6,104 nt of DNA from Bradyrhizobium sp. (GCA_028290165.1 JAQGKJ010000102.1:1-6104); one strand, 5' to 3'; positions 1 to 5,371 are shown, numbered from the stretch's first letter. A program made the numbers and translations. Notes: a model not told the origin generated them from the sequence alone.

Positions 1-693
1 AAGATCCTGGTCGACTGTTCCTCGATCGGCATCGAACAGTCCGAAGCGATCCGCGCGCGGCTAAAGCAATTGGGCTGCGAATTCATCAGCTCTCCGGTCA
101 GCGGCAACGGCAAAACCGTCAAGGCCGGCAAACTCTCCACGGTGGTGTCAGGCCCGAAGCCGGCGTTCGATCTGGTGCAGCCGTATCTTTCGACCATCGC
201 CGCCTCCGGCGTCTCCTATGTCGGCGATGGCGAACTGGCGCGCATCTGCAAGATCGCGCACAACGTCTTTCTCGGCGTCGTGATCCAGAACCTCGCCGAG
301 ATCACCATTCTGGCGCAAAAGGCCGGCGTGCCGCGTCACGCCTTCCTGAATTTAATGAATGCCAGCGTGCTCGGCTCGACGTTTAAGAAAAACAAGAGCA
401 ACGCGCTGGTCAATCTCGACTGGACCACGACGTTCACGCCGACGCTGCTGCGCAAGGACCTCGATCTCGGCCTGCAGGCCGCCCGCGATCTCGACGTCGC
501 CATGCCGGTGACGGCGGCAACGCGGGAGGCGCTGCAGAGTCACGTTGGCGCGGCGACGCTCAAGGACGATCCGGCCGGCTATCTGGAAAAGGATTTCGCG
601 GCGCTGCTGGAAACCGTAGCCCTTGCCGCGGGCATAAAAAAACTCTCGCCCGAAAACGTGCCGATGCCGACCGGGCTCGAGACCGAGGGCTGA
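1..693 (+). CDS. NAD(P)-dependent oxidoreductase, 3-hydroxyisobutyrate dehydrogenase family (5' end missing)
   Basis: The reading frame is open from base 1 and stops with TGA at 691-693, so about 230 C-terminal residues are visible and the Rossmann N-terminus with its GxGxxG motif lies outside the window. The fragment starts with VDCSSIG, the counterpart of the family's DxST segment after the nucleotide domain. It then has the substrate-binding loop SSPVSGNGKTVKAG (family pattern DAPVSGG...A..G). The CKIAHN motif follows, whose lysine (bases 250-252) corresponds to the family's catalytic lysine. The all-helical C-terminal domain contains RKDLDLGLQAARD and YLEKDFAALLE, both typical of the family. 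Members oxidise beta-hydroxyacids such as 3-hydroxyisobutyrate or tartronate semialdehyde in the cytoplasm. The exact substrate cannot be read from this part: the SGNGK loop departs from the usual SGG and may reflect a different substrate. TTG at base 70 is internal to the gene and is not its start. Confidence 0.9.
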   Translation, partial: KILVDCSSIGIEQSEAIRARLKQLGCEFISSPVSGNGKTVKAGKLSTVVSGPKPAFDLVQPYLSTIAASGVSYVGDGELARICKIAHNVFLGVVIQNLAEITILAQKAGVPRHAFLNLMNASVLGSTFKKNKSNALVNLDWTTTFTPTLLRKDLDLGLQAARDLDVAMPVTAATREALQSHVGAATLKDDPAGYLEKDFAALLETVALAAGIKKLSPENVPMPTGLETEG

Positions 694-704
694 AGGGGGA
701 TGGT

Positions 705-792
705 CGTCATGGCCGGCCTTGTGCCGGCATCCACGTCCTTGGGGCCAAACGAAAGCATGACGTGGATGGCCGGGACGAGCCCGGCCATGACG
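705..792. repeat. Palindromic intergenic repeat (REP/BIME-like), element 1
   Basis: Left arm 705-737 and right arm 759-792 form an imperfect inverted repeat. The outer 12 bases (cgtcatggccgg) pair perfectly and so does the inner catccacgtc block; differences are confined to a short segment between them. The loop is about 21 bases. It starts 12 bases after the stop of the oxidoreductase and ends 5 bases before the stop of the convergent DUF1488-like gene, so the transcript from either side would fold into a strong hairpin. There is no U-tract, so it is not a standard intrinsic terminator. It resembles repeats I recall as common in Bradyrhizobium genomes, but copy number could not be checked here. 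Confidence 0.8.
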
Positions 793-797
793 AAGAT

Positions 798-1085
798 TCA
801 CTTCAGCGGCGGGCGAAAATCGATCGCGCGCAGGATTACGCCGGGGGGATTGCCCTCCAGTTCGACGTCGCTGAATTTCCGCGCCGCGCGTTCCTCGATG
901 CGGTCGCGCAGCCTGGAGAATTGCTGCTGGCGCTGGGCCGGCGTCGTTCGCGACGAACCTTCAAGCTGATCCATCGCGTCGGTGGAGATAGCGCAAGCGA
1001 CGGTGGCCTCGTCGTTCTTCATCGTGAACAGCACGACCATCCGGTTGAAGTCGTACTCCTGAAACTGGCTTTGGGTGAGTGCCAT
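798..1085 (-). CDS. Small DUF1488-like protein (95 aa)
   Basis: This protein of 95 residues, starting MALTQSQFQEYDF, has no signal peptide or membrane segment. The first half reads as beta-strands (residues 15-34, RMVVLFTMKNDEATVACAIS), followed by a helix-forming stretch around 50-70 rich in Q, R and E. That layout resembles DUF1488 proteins, which are about 85-95 residues long and common in rhizobia; their function is not known. The start was chosen because ATG at 1085 is preceded by AGGGAG (1094-1099 on the opposite strand) at 8 bases. The frame is open further upstream, but that extension is arginine-rich and overlaps the neighbouring 59-residue gene. Only 32 bases separate it from that gene, so the two are probably co-transcribed. 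The family assignment is from memory of its pattern; the gene call itself is firmer. Confidence 0.72.
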   Translation of the reverse strand: MALTQSQFQEYDFNRMVVLFTMKNDEATVACAISTDAMDQLEGSSRTTPAQRQQQFSRLRDRIEERAARKFSDVELEGNPPGVILRAIDFRPPLK

Positions 1086-1117
1086 GTCGGAGACTCCCTG
1101 GATTGGTCCGGCGACCG

Positions 1118-1297
1118 TCAGAACCTCTTCTTGGCCGGCGCCGGATTGAGCTCGGCGATTTTCGAAAGACAATCTTGCTCCGTGGAATGCGGCCCGGTGA
1201 CGAAGGTGCCGCTCACCTTGGTGCTGTACCAGCCCGACACTACGCCGAGACGGAGCGACTCTTCGGTTTTGACATGGCGCGCGGAGAGGATTTGCAT
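1118..1297 (-). CDS. Small conserved-looking hypothetical protein (59 aa)
   Basis: I do not recognise a named family for this 59-residue protein. It starts MQILSARHVKTEESLRLG and contains GWYSTKVSGTFVTGPHS followed by EQDCLSKIAELNP and a basic KKRF tail. There is no signal peptide or membrane segment. The middle looks like two short beta-strands with Gly/Ser/Thr turns, so a small beta-rich fold is plausible. The start is supported by AAAGGAA on the coding strand, ending 5 bases before ATG 1297. The frame stays open upstream to 1480, but that extension is low-complexity arginine/glycine and runs into the end of the aldo/keto reductase gene, so it is rejected. The stop lies 32 bases before the DUF1488-like gene on the same strand, suggesting a two-gene unit. 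Confidence 0.68.
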   Translation of the reverse strand: MQILSARHVKTEESLRLGVVSGWYSTKVSGTFVTGPHSTEQDCLSKIAELNPAPAKKRF

Positions 1298-1394
1298 GGA
1301 GGTTCCTTTGCAGCCAGGTGTTCGCAAATCTGCGCAAACACCCTGCGGCCCCCGCAATGCGCCTTTTAAGGGCGAATAGCCACGACTTTCTTTG
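1298..1394 (-). promoter_or_regulatory. Leader with three consecutive potential hairpins upstream of the 59-aa gene
   Basis: The 97 bases between the aldo/keto reductase stop and the 59-residue gene contain three potential hairpins in a row. The first is CGCC/GGCG plus TT/AA with a bulge (1360-1374). The second is TGCGG-CCC-CCGCA (1344-1356). The third is a 10-bp stem with a two-base bulge and an AATC loop (1317-1342). The first has no following U-run on the minus strand, so it is not a clear terminator. A TTGACA hexamer on the minus strand (1398-1393) overlaps the reductase stop, but no acceptable -10 lies at 16-18 bases. The function of these structures is inferred only from position. Confidence 0.3.
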
Positions 1395-2408
1395 TCAAGC
1401 CGCCGTCCGCGCCCGTCGCCCCTCGATCGGATATCCCGGGTCGTTGTAGCCCGGCGTCGAGGGATGGCCGCTGGTAACAAGACGGTCGATCAGGGCTTCA
1501 TCCTCCGCCGTAAAGCGATAGTCGAGCGCGCGCATGTAATCGTCCCATTGCTCCTCGGTGCGGGGACCTGCGATCACGCCGGTGACAAAGGAAGAGTTCA
1601 ATACCCACGACACCGCGAACTGGCCGGCGGTGATGCCCTTCGCCTCCGCATGCTGGCGGATTTCCTGCGCCAGCTTCAGCGATTCGGGTCGCCACTCGGT
1701 TTGCATCATGCGCTTGTCGTTGCGCCCTGCCCGGGTCTCCTTGTCGGGCGGCGCATCGGGATTGTATTTGCCGGTCAGCACGCCGCGCGCCAGCGGGCTA
1801 TAGGGCACGATGCCGAGGCCATAGAAATCGCAGGCCGGAAAGTGTTCGACTTCGGGCATGCGGTTCATCGCGTTGTAATAAGGCTGGCTGACGACCGGGC
1901 GGTCGATGCCGAGCCGGTCGCAGATATTGCAGATCTCGGCGACCCGCCAGGCCCGGTAATTCGAGACGCCGAAATAGCGCACCTTGCCCTGCTGGATCAG
2001 TTCACCCATCGCGCGCACGGTTTCCGCAAGCGGCGTCGAATGGTCTTCCTTATGCAGGTAATAGATGTCGATATAATCGGTGCCGAGCCGTTTTAAGCTT
2101 TCGTCGGCCGCCTGCAGTACCCAGCGCCGCGACAGCCCGCCGCGATTGGGATCATCCCCCATGGAATTGGCGAGTTTTGTCGCCAGCACCCAGCCGGGCC
2201 TGTTGTTGGAAATGGCGCGGCCGACCACCTGCTCGGAATTGCCGCCGTTATACGCGTCCGCGGTATCGATGAAGTTGATCCCGGCCTCGCGCGCCTTGGC
2301 GACGATCCGGGTCGATGTCGCCTCATCGGTCGGCCCGCCGAACATCATGGTGCCCAGACAAATCGGCGAGATCTTCAGGCCGCTGCGGCCGAGGTTACGA
2401 TATTGCAC
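1395..2408 (-). CDS. Aldo/keto reductase
   Basis: This cytoplasmic NADPH-dependent carbonyl reductase of 337 residues has the single TIM-barrel length normal for the family. The N-terminus MQYRNLGRSGLKIS is the usual family opening, which fixes the start at GTG 2408 even though it is not ATG; GGAAGG lies 10 bases upstream (2419-2424). The catalytic tetrad is visible as Asp48 and Tyr53 (IDTADAYNGGNSE), Lys78 (LATK) and His119 (IYYLH). The cofactor-side motifs VRYFGVSNYRAW (about 143-154), VPYSPLARGVLTGKY and the C-terminal VIAGPRTEEQWDDYM are all present. The pattern is that of the large YajO/Kv-beta-like subgroup; the substrate cannot be read from sequence. A palindromic repeat fills most of the gap to the thioesterase upstream, and no promoter is evident between repeat and start, so read-through from upstream is possible. 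Confidence 0.95.
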   Translation of the reverse strand: MQYRNLGRSGLKISPICLGTMMFGGPTDEATSTRIVAKAREAGINFIDTADAYNGGNSEQVVGRAISNNRPGWVLATKLANSMGDDPNRGGLSRRWVLQAADESLKRLGTDYIDIYYLHKEDHSTPLAETVRAMGELIQQGKVRYFGVSNYRAWRVAEICNICDRLGIDRPVVSQPYYNAMNRMPEVEHFPACDFYGLGIVPYSPLARGVLTGKYNPDAPPDKETRAGRNDKRMMQTEWRPESLKLAQEIRQHAEAKGITAGQFAVSWVLNSSFVTGVIAGPRTEEQWDDYMRALDYRFTAEDEALIDRLVTSGHPSTPGYNDPGYPIEGRRARTAA

Positions 2409-2434
2409 CGGGTAAGGTCCTTCCGAGTTTGGAT

Positions 2435-2516
2435 CGTCATTCCGGGCGATGCGTTAGCTTCGAACCCGGAATCTCGAGATTCCGGGTCTGGTGCTTGGCA
2501 TCGCCCCGGAATGACG
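2435..2516. repeat. Nested palindromic intergenic repeat (REP/BIME-like), element 2
   Basis: Outer arms 2435-2452 (cgtcattccgggcgatgc) and 2498-2516 are complementary except for one extra C in the right arm. Between them lies a perfect 24-base palindrome (2464-2487) built of acccggaatctc followed by its reverse complement. The whole would fold as a cruciform or a two-tier hairpin. It occupies most of the 119-bp gap between two minus-strand genes, the thioesterase and the aldo/keto reductase. Its sequence differs from the other two repeats in the window, although the outer gtcat/atgac ends resemble element 1. No transposase is present. Confidence 0.82.
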
Positions 2517-2527
2517 GCTTTGTCCCC

Positions 2528-2959
2528 TCAATCGCTCTTCAATATCTTAAACACGCCGTTGGCCATGGCGATACAGCGCTTGTCGACGGTCACCTCGGTA
2601 GAGACGAAAATCAGGCTGCGGGTCGAGCGCACCACGCGCGGCTTCGAGACCAGGGTCTCGCCGATCTTGCCGGCCTCGACAAAATGGGTGTCCATCTGGA
2701 CCGTCGCCAGCGTCTGGCGGCCCGAGACGTAACGCGCGGTCATGCCGCAGGTGCGGTCCGCGAAGGTCATCAGCACGCCGCCCTGCACCAGGCCGCGGCG
2801 GTTATGGTGTTTGTCCTGGGCGACGAGGGCATATTCGTGTTCGCCGTTCACGACCCGCTGCCACAGCGGCCCGACCAGATGGATGAAGCCCGTGGTCTCG
2901 ACGATGGTCCATCCGGAGGTTTTGAGCTTCTCCGTGGCCTTGTCGGTCATAACTGTCAT
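2528..2959 (-). CDS. PaaI-type hotdog-fold thioesterase
   Basis: This 143-residue protein has the normal length and pattern of a single hotdog-domain acyl-CoA thioesterase of the PaaI/4HBT type, which hydrolyses acyl- or aryl-CoA to free acid and CoA in the cytoplasm. The key region is HHNRRGLVQGGVLMTFADRT (residues 51-70): Asn53, the loop Gln59-Gly60-Gly61 and Asp68 have the same spacing as Asn, HGG and the catalytic Asp of E. coli PaaI. Beta-strand segments follow (TLATVQMDTHFVEAGKIGETL and SLIFVSTEVTV). The usual His of HGG is Gln here, a variant I believe also occurs in other PaaI-like proteins. The start is ambiguous: ATG 2959 or ATG 2950, the latter having GGA at 9 bases and so being equally plausible. 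The gene is divergent from the Nudix gene, 69 bases away, and lies upstream of the aldo/keto reductase on the same strand. Confidence 0.92.
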   Translation of the reverse strand: MTVMTDKATEKLKTSGWTIVETTGFIHLVGPLWQRVVNGEHEYALVAQDKHHNRRGLVQGGVLMTFADRTCGMTARYVSGRQTLATVQMDTHFVEAGKIGETLVSKPRVVRSTRSLIFVSTEVTVDKRCIAMANGVFKILKSD

Positions 2960-2994
2960 TCCAATCCAGGCGATGAATTTGCGTTTCCGGTCAT

Positions 2995-3023
2995 TTCATC
3001 AATCGCCCGCGTGTTGTAGTCAA
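2995..3023 (-). promoter_or_regulatory. Weak candidate promoter for the thioesterase gene
   Basis: On the minus strand TTGACT (3023-3018) is followed after 17 bases by GATGAA (3000-2995). The -35 matches the consensus at five of six positions and the -10 at three of six. It would give a 5' leader of roughly 30-40 bases. The call is weak because of the poor -10 and because only sequence spacing supports it. Confidence 0.28.
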
Positions 3024-3028
3024 GCGGG

Positions 3029-3661
3029 ATGACTTGGCCATTCGGTGATGCCACACGGCGGAATATCGCAGCGCGTTGCGCGGACTTTGCGCGGCTGCCC
3101 GTGGTCGAACCGGCGCCGGCGCTGAAGCGCGCCGCGGTCGCCATCGCGCTGGTGGAAGCCGGCGATCAGTCAGGCGAAACGGCGCTGTTATTGACGCTGC
3201 GCGCGGCGGGCCTGCGCGCCCATCGCGGTCAATGGGCGCTGCCGGGTGGCCGCTGTGACGCGGGCGAAACGCCGGTCGAGGCGGCGCTGCGTGAGCTCAG
3301 GGAAGAACTCGGCCTCGAAGCTCGCGCGGGCGATGTCCTGGGTCTGCTCGACGACTACCCGACCCGCTCCGGCTATCTGATCACGCCGGTCGTGGTCTGG
3401 GCGGGCACGAGCGCGGCGATATCGCCGAACCCGGAGGAGGTCGCGTCGGTGCATCGCATCACGCTCGACAATATCGAGCAGCGTGATGTCTTCGACTTCG
3501 TCGCCATCCCCGAGAGTGCGCGCCGCGTGATCCGGTTTCGTCACGCCAGCCGGTTCATCCATGCGCCGACGGCAGCCTTGATTTACCAGTTCCGCGAAGT
3601 GCTGGAGGGGCGCGATACCCGTGTGGCCGAACTGGAACAGCCGGTATTCGCCTGGAAGTAA
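3029..3661 (+). CDS. Nudix hydrolase, CoA pyrophosphatase (NudL/NUDT7)-like
   Basis: This 210-residue cytoplasmic hydrolase carries a complete Nudix box, Gx5Ex7REUxEExGU: Gly74, Glu80, Arg88-Glu89, Glu92-Glu93 and Gly95, which bind the metal ions and the pyrophosphate. Just before the box, LLTLRAAGLRAHRGQWALPGG (54-74) matches the extra UPF0035-type motif seen in CoA pyrophosphatases such as NudL and NUDT7. These split CoA or its derivatives into 3',5'-ADP and (acyl-)phosphopantetheine. The N-terminal 30 residues and a C-terminal extension after about 175 give the length usual for this group. ATG 3029 is the only start available: the frame closes a few codons upstream with TAG, and the Shine-Dalgarno is poor (GCGGG abuts the ATG). 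The neighbour across the divergent gap is a thioesterase, which also acts on CoA thioesters; a functional link is inference. Confidence 0.92.
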   Translation: MTWPFGDATRRNIAARCADFARLPVVEPAPALKRAAVAIALVEAGDQSGETALLLTLRAAGLRAHRGQWALPGGRCDAGETPVEAALRELREELGLEARAGDVLGLLDDYPTRSGYLITPVVVWAGTSAAISPNPEEVASVHRITLDNIEQRDVFDFVAIPESARRVIRFRHASRFIHAPTAALIYQFREVLEGRDTRVAELEQPVFAWK

Positions 3662-3685
3662 TCGCCGCATCGGCACGGTTCGGGG

Positions 3686-3713
3686 CTGACATGCGCGGCG
3701 CGCTTGCTACAAC
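3686..3713 (+). promoter_or_regulatory. Candidate sigma-70 promoter giving a leaderless transcript
   Basis: CTGACA (3686-3691, five of six matches to TTGACA) is followed after 16 bases by TGC-TACAAC, an extended -10 (TGn at 3705-3707, hexamer at 3708-3713). The -10 ends only six bases before ATG 3720. Transcription starting seven bases downstream would therefore begin at the A of the start codon. This fits the lack of any Shine-Dalgarno sequence in front of that gene. Confidence 0.5.
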
Positions 3714-3719
3714 AAACCC

Positions 3720-4910
3720 ATGCATCACCATCCGATTCGCTATCCCCTCTATCTCGCGCTCGCGCTGGTGCTGATCGCGCCGCAGGCCGCGGTGGTCGAC
3801 GCAACCGCGCTGCAAGCGGCAACCACGGACGCGATGGCGCAGGCGGCCTCGCCGCAGGCGATCGCGGAATACCGCCGCAAGCTCAGGGAATATCAGGAGG
3901 CGCGCGCGGCGTTCGATCAGGAGGCGAGCGCCTATTGGAGTTCGATCTCCGAGAAGCGCCGCGGCCGCAACGCCAAGCGGCGCGACCATGCGCCGATCGC
4001 GCTTGAGGATTATGTGCTTACCCAGCCGCCGGATTATACCGGGCCGAAGCGACCGGTGAATCCGCGGCCCGAGGCCGAGGAACCGCGCGAACCCCGCGGG
4101 CGCAAACACATCCCCGTTATCGCCGATCTCCTGAAGGCCGCCGCCGATTATTTCCAGTGGGCGCCGCAGCGGCCAGCGAACGAACTGGAATTCAAGCGGG
4201 CCTATGCAAGCTTCGCATCGGCCGCAGGCCTCACCCGCGAGCAGGCGGTGCGCGTCTATGCGTTTGAGACCGGCGGCAACGGCAATCACGCCTCGCAGTC
4301 GGGCTTCCACGGGTCGCGCGCGATCTCGACGGCGATCGGCTACAACCAACTCCTGACCACCAACACGGTCGAACTGCTTGCCGAGCAAGGTCCGGAATTC
4401 TTGAAGGTGCTGACGGAGAAGGCGGCAGGTCTGTCAGGCGCCGCGCGCCAGACGATGGACCGCAAGATCATTGTACTGAAAAAAATGGTGGCGCTGGCGC
4501 GCTCGGTACCGGACGAATGGGCGCAGCACGAAAAGATCGGCGACACGCCGCAGGGCTGGGCGCTGCATGCGATGGTGCTGGACATCGACGTCGGGCCGAT
4601 GTTGCAGACCCACAAGCTGCTGACTTCCGTGATCTTCGCGCGCGCCAAGGGATATATGCGCCCGCTCAACGCCGCCGAACTGGAGATGATGAATCTCACC
4701 GGCGACGGCACCGGGCTTGACATGGTGACGATGCCGCAGGCGATGCGCGAGCAGGTCCCGACCTCGAATTTCTTCCAGCGCGGCGGCTACGAGCGCAATC
4801 CGGTGGCGATCCGCCACCACACGGTTGCGAAACTGCTCGCGGTCACCGACAGCCGGATGGACAGCATGCGCAACCTGCCGGGTGCGAAAGAACTCGCCGC
4901 GGCGTTTTAG
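3720..4910 (+). CDS. Exported hypothetical protein with possible lysozyme-like (transglycosylase-type) core
   Basis: This 396-residue protein has no family name I can assign. Residues 1-24 form a signal peptide: HHHPIR, then a hydrophobic core LYLALALVLIA, then PQAA, with cleavage somewhere around 22-30, so it is probably periplasmic. Residues 47-90 are a charged helix (EYRRKLREYQEARAAFDQE) ending in a basic patch, possibly coiled coil. Residues 103-128 are a Pro/Glu/Arg linker. From about 135 a helical domain contains VRVYAFETGGNG (Glu183) and, 24 residues on, AIGYNQLLTTNTVELL. This recalls the catalytic Glu plus GxxQL layout of soluble lytic transglycosylases, though spacing and flanks are not standard. 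The assignment is inference. The start is the only ATG/GTG/TTG between the in-frame TGA at 3687 and the signal peptide; no Shine-Dalgarno is present. It follows the Nudix gene by 58 bases but seems to have its own promoter. Confidence 0.85.
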   Translation: MHHHPIRYPLYLALALVLIAPQAAVVDATALQAATTDAMAQAASPQAIAEYRRKLREYQEARAAFDQEASAYWSSISEKRRGRNAKRRDHAPIALEDYVLTQPPDYTGPKRPVNPRPEAEEPREPRGRKHIPVIADLLKAAADYFQWAPQRPANELEFKRAYASFASAAGLTREQAVRVYAFETGGNGNHASQSGFHGSRAISTAIGYNQLLTTNTVELLAEQGPEFLKVLTEKAAGLSGAARQTMDRKIIVLKKMVALARSVPDEWAQHEKIGDTPQGWALHAMVLDIDVGPMLQTHKLLTSVIFARAKGYMRPLNAAELEMMNLTGDGTGLDMVTMPQAMREQVPTSNFFQRGGYERNPVAIRHHTVAKLLAVTDSRMDSMRNLPGAKELAAAF

Positions 4911-4920
4911 TTAGTCATTG

Positions 4921-5042
4921 TCGTCCCGGCCTTGAGCCGGGACCCATAGCCACCGGCCCATCGATTTTGCAAAGAGCTGCGGCAACTTCTCGCCCAACTA
5001 CAACGACCTGTGGTTATGGGTCCCGGCTCAAGGCCGGGACGA
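4921..5042. repeat. Long inverted repeat (REP/BIME-like), element 3, between convergent genes
   Basis: Arms 4921-4948 and 5015-5042 are perfectly complementary over 28 bases (outer part tcgtcccggccttgagcc). Pairing continues inward for several more bases with occasional mismatches (ccac against gtgg). The central segment is about 55-65 bases and less symmetrical. The element fills the gap between the 3' ends of the exported 396-residue gene and the convergent small secreted protein. Either transcript could be ended or protected by it, although no U-tract follows. It resembles abundant Bradyrhizobium repeats as I remember them; genome copy number is unverified. Confidence 0.85.
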
Positions 5043-5062
5043 CGAGCGTTTAGGAGTTGTCT

Positions 5063-5371
5063 TCAATTCGGCCCGAACATGAACTTGCCGTCGCCTTCGA
5101 GATACGGTCCGGTGCGCATGTAGAGCTGTCCGTTCTGGCCGATGAAGAACAAGGTGCCCTTCGGCACCTTCTTGGCGCCCTTCAAGAGCTTACCCGCATT
5201 GCTGGTGCCCATCTTGTAGGAAAACGTCTTGCCTTCCTTGTCGTAGCCATAGCCCATCTCCGGCGACAGCACCCAGGGCGTCGGTGCGGCAGCTTGCGCA
5301 AACGCTGGTGTCGTCAGCGCGCTCAGCGCGGCTGCGATCAAGAGGGTTTTGGTCGAAAGTCTCGTCATCAT
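5063..5371 (-). CDS. Small secreted protein of unknown function (102 aa)
   Basis: A clear Sec signal peptide, MMTRLSTKTLLIAAALSALT ending in TPAFA before QA, marks this as an exported protein with a mature part of about 76 residues. The mature region (PWVLSPEMGYGYDKEGKTF, then a Lys-rich KLLKGAKKVPKGTLFFIG, then YMRTGPYLEGDGKFMFGPN) is rich in Gly, Tyr, Phe and Lys and contains no cysteine. I do not recognise the family. ATG 5371 has GGGAG five bases upstream; ATG 5368 has it at eight bases and is equally likely, changing the product by one Met. The frame is open upstream to 5428, but that extension would put 19 non-hydrophobic residues before the signal peptide. The stop faces repeat element 3, and the promoter must lie in the divergent gap shared with the six-cysteine protein. 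Confidence 0.82.
   Translation of the reverse strand: MMTRLSTKTLLIAAALSALTTPAFAQAAAPTPWVLSPEMGYGYDKEGKTFSYKMGTSNAGKLLKGAKKVPKGTLFFIGQNGQLYMRTGPYLEGDGKFMFGPN

Noticed and set aside
700..969. Plus-strand reading frame starting MVVMAGLVPAS across repeat element 1
   Set aside because: Its first third is the translated palindromic repeat and the rest runs antisense to the DUF1488-like gene; the MAGLVPA opening is a typical by-product of this repeat.
762..1379. 205-codon plus-strand reading frame
   Set aside because: It starts in the repeat and runs antisense through both small minus-strand genes; composition is arginine-rich and low in recognisable motifs, and there is no ribosome-binding site.
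1370..1398. TTGACA on the minus strand as a promoter for the small-gene pair
   Set aside because: The -35 is perfect but the only TA-rich -10 candidate, CTATTC, lies at 13 bases, too short; the hexamer also overlaps the reductase stop codon.
1298..1480. N-terminal extension of the 59-residue protein
   Set aside because: It would overlap the reductase gene and consists of Arg/Gly-rich sequence, whereas the internal ATG has a good ribosome site.
1392..2096. 234-codon plus-strand reading frame
   Set aside because: It is antisense to the aldo/keto reductase, which has a complete catalytic tetrad; long antisense frames are expected in GC-rich coding DNA.
3555..4388. 277-codon minus-strand reading frame
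   Set aside because: It is antisense to the end of the Nudix gene and the start of the exported gene, with arginine-rich shadow composition and no domain.
4956..5042. Possible captured coding fragment inside repeat element 3 (reads DFAKSCGNFSPNYNDLW in one plus frame)
   Set aside because: No start codon or ribosome site, an in-frame stop lies just upstream, and the frame runs through the inverted arm; more likely the normal centre of the repeat.
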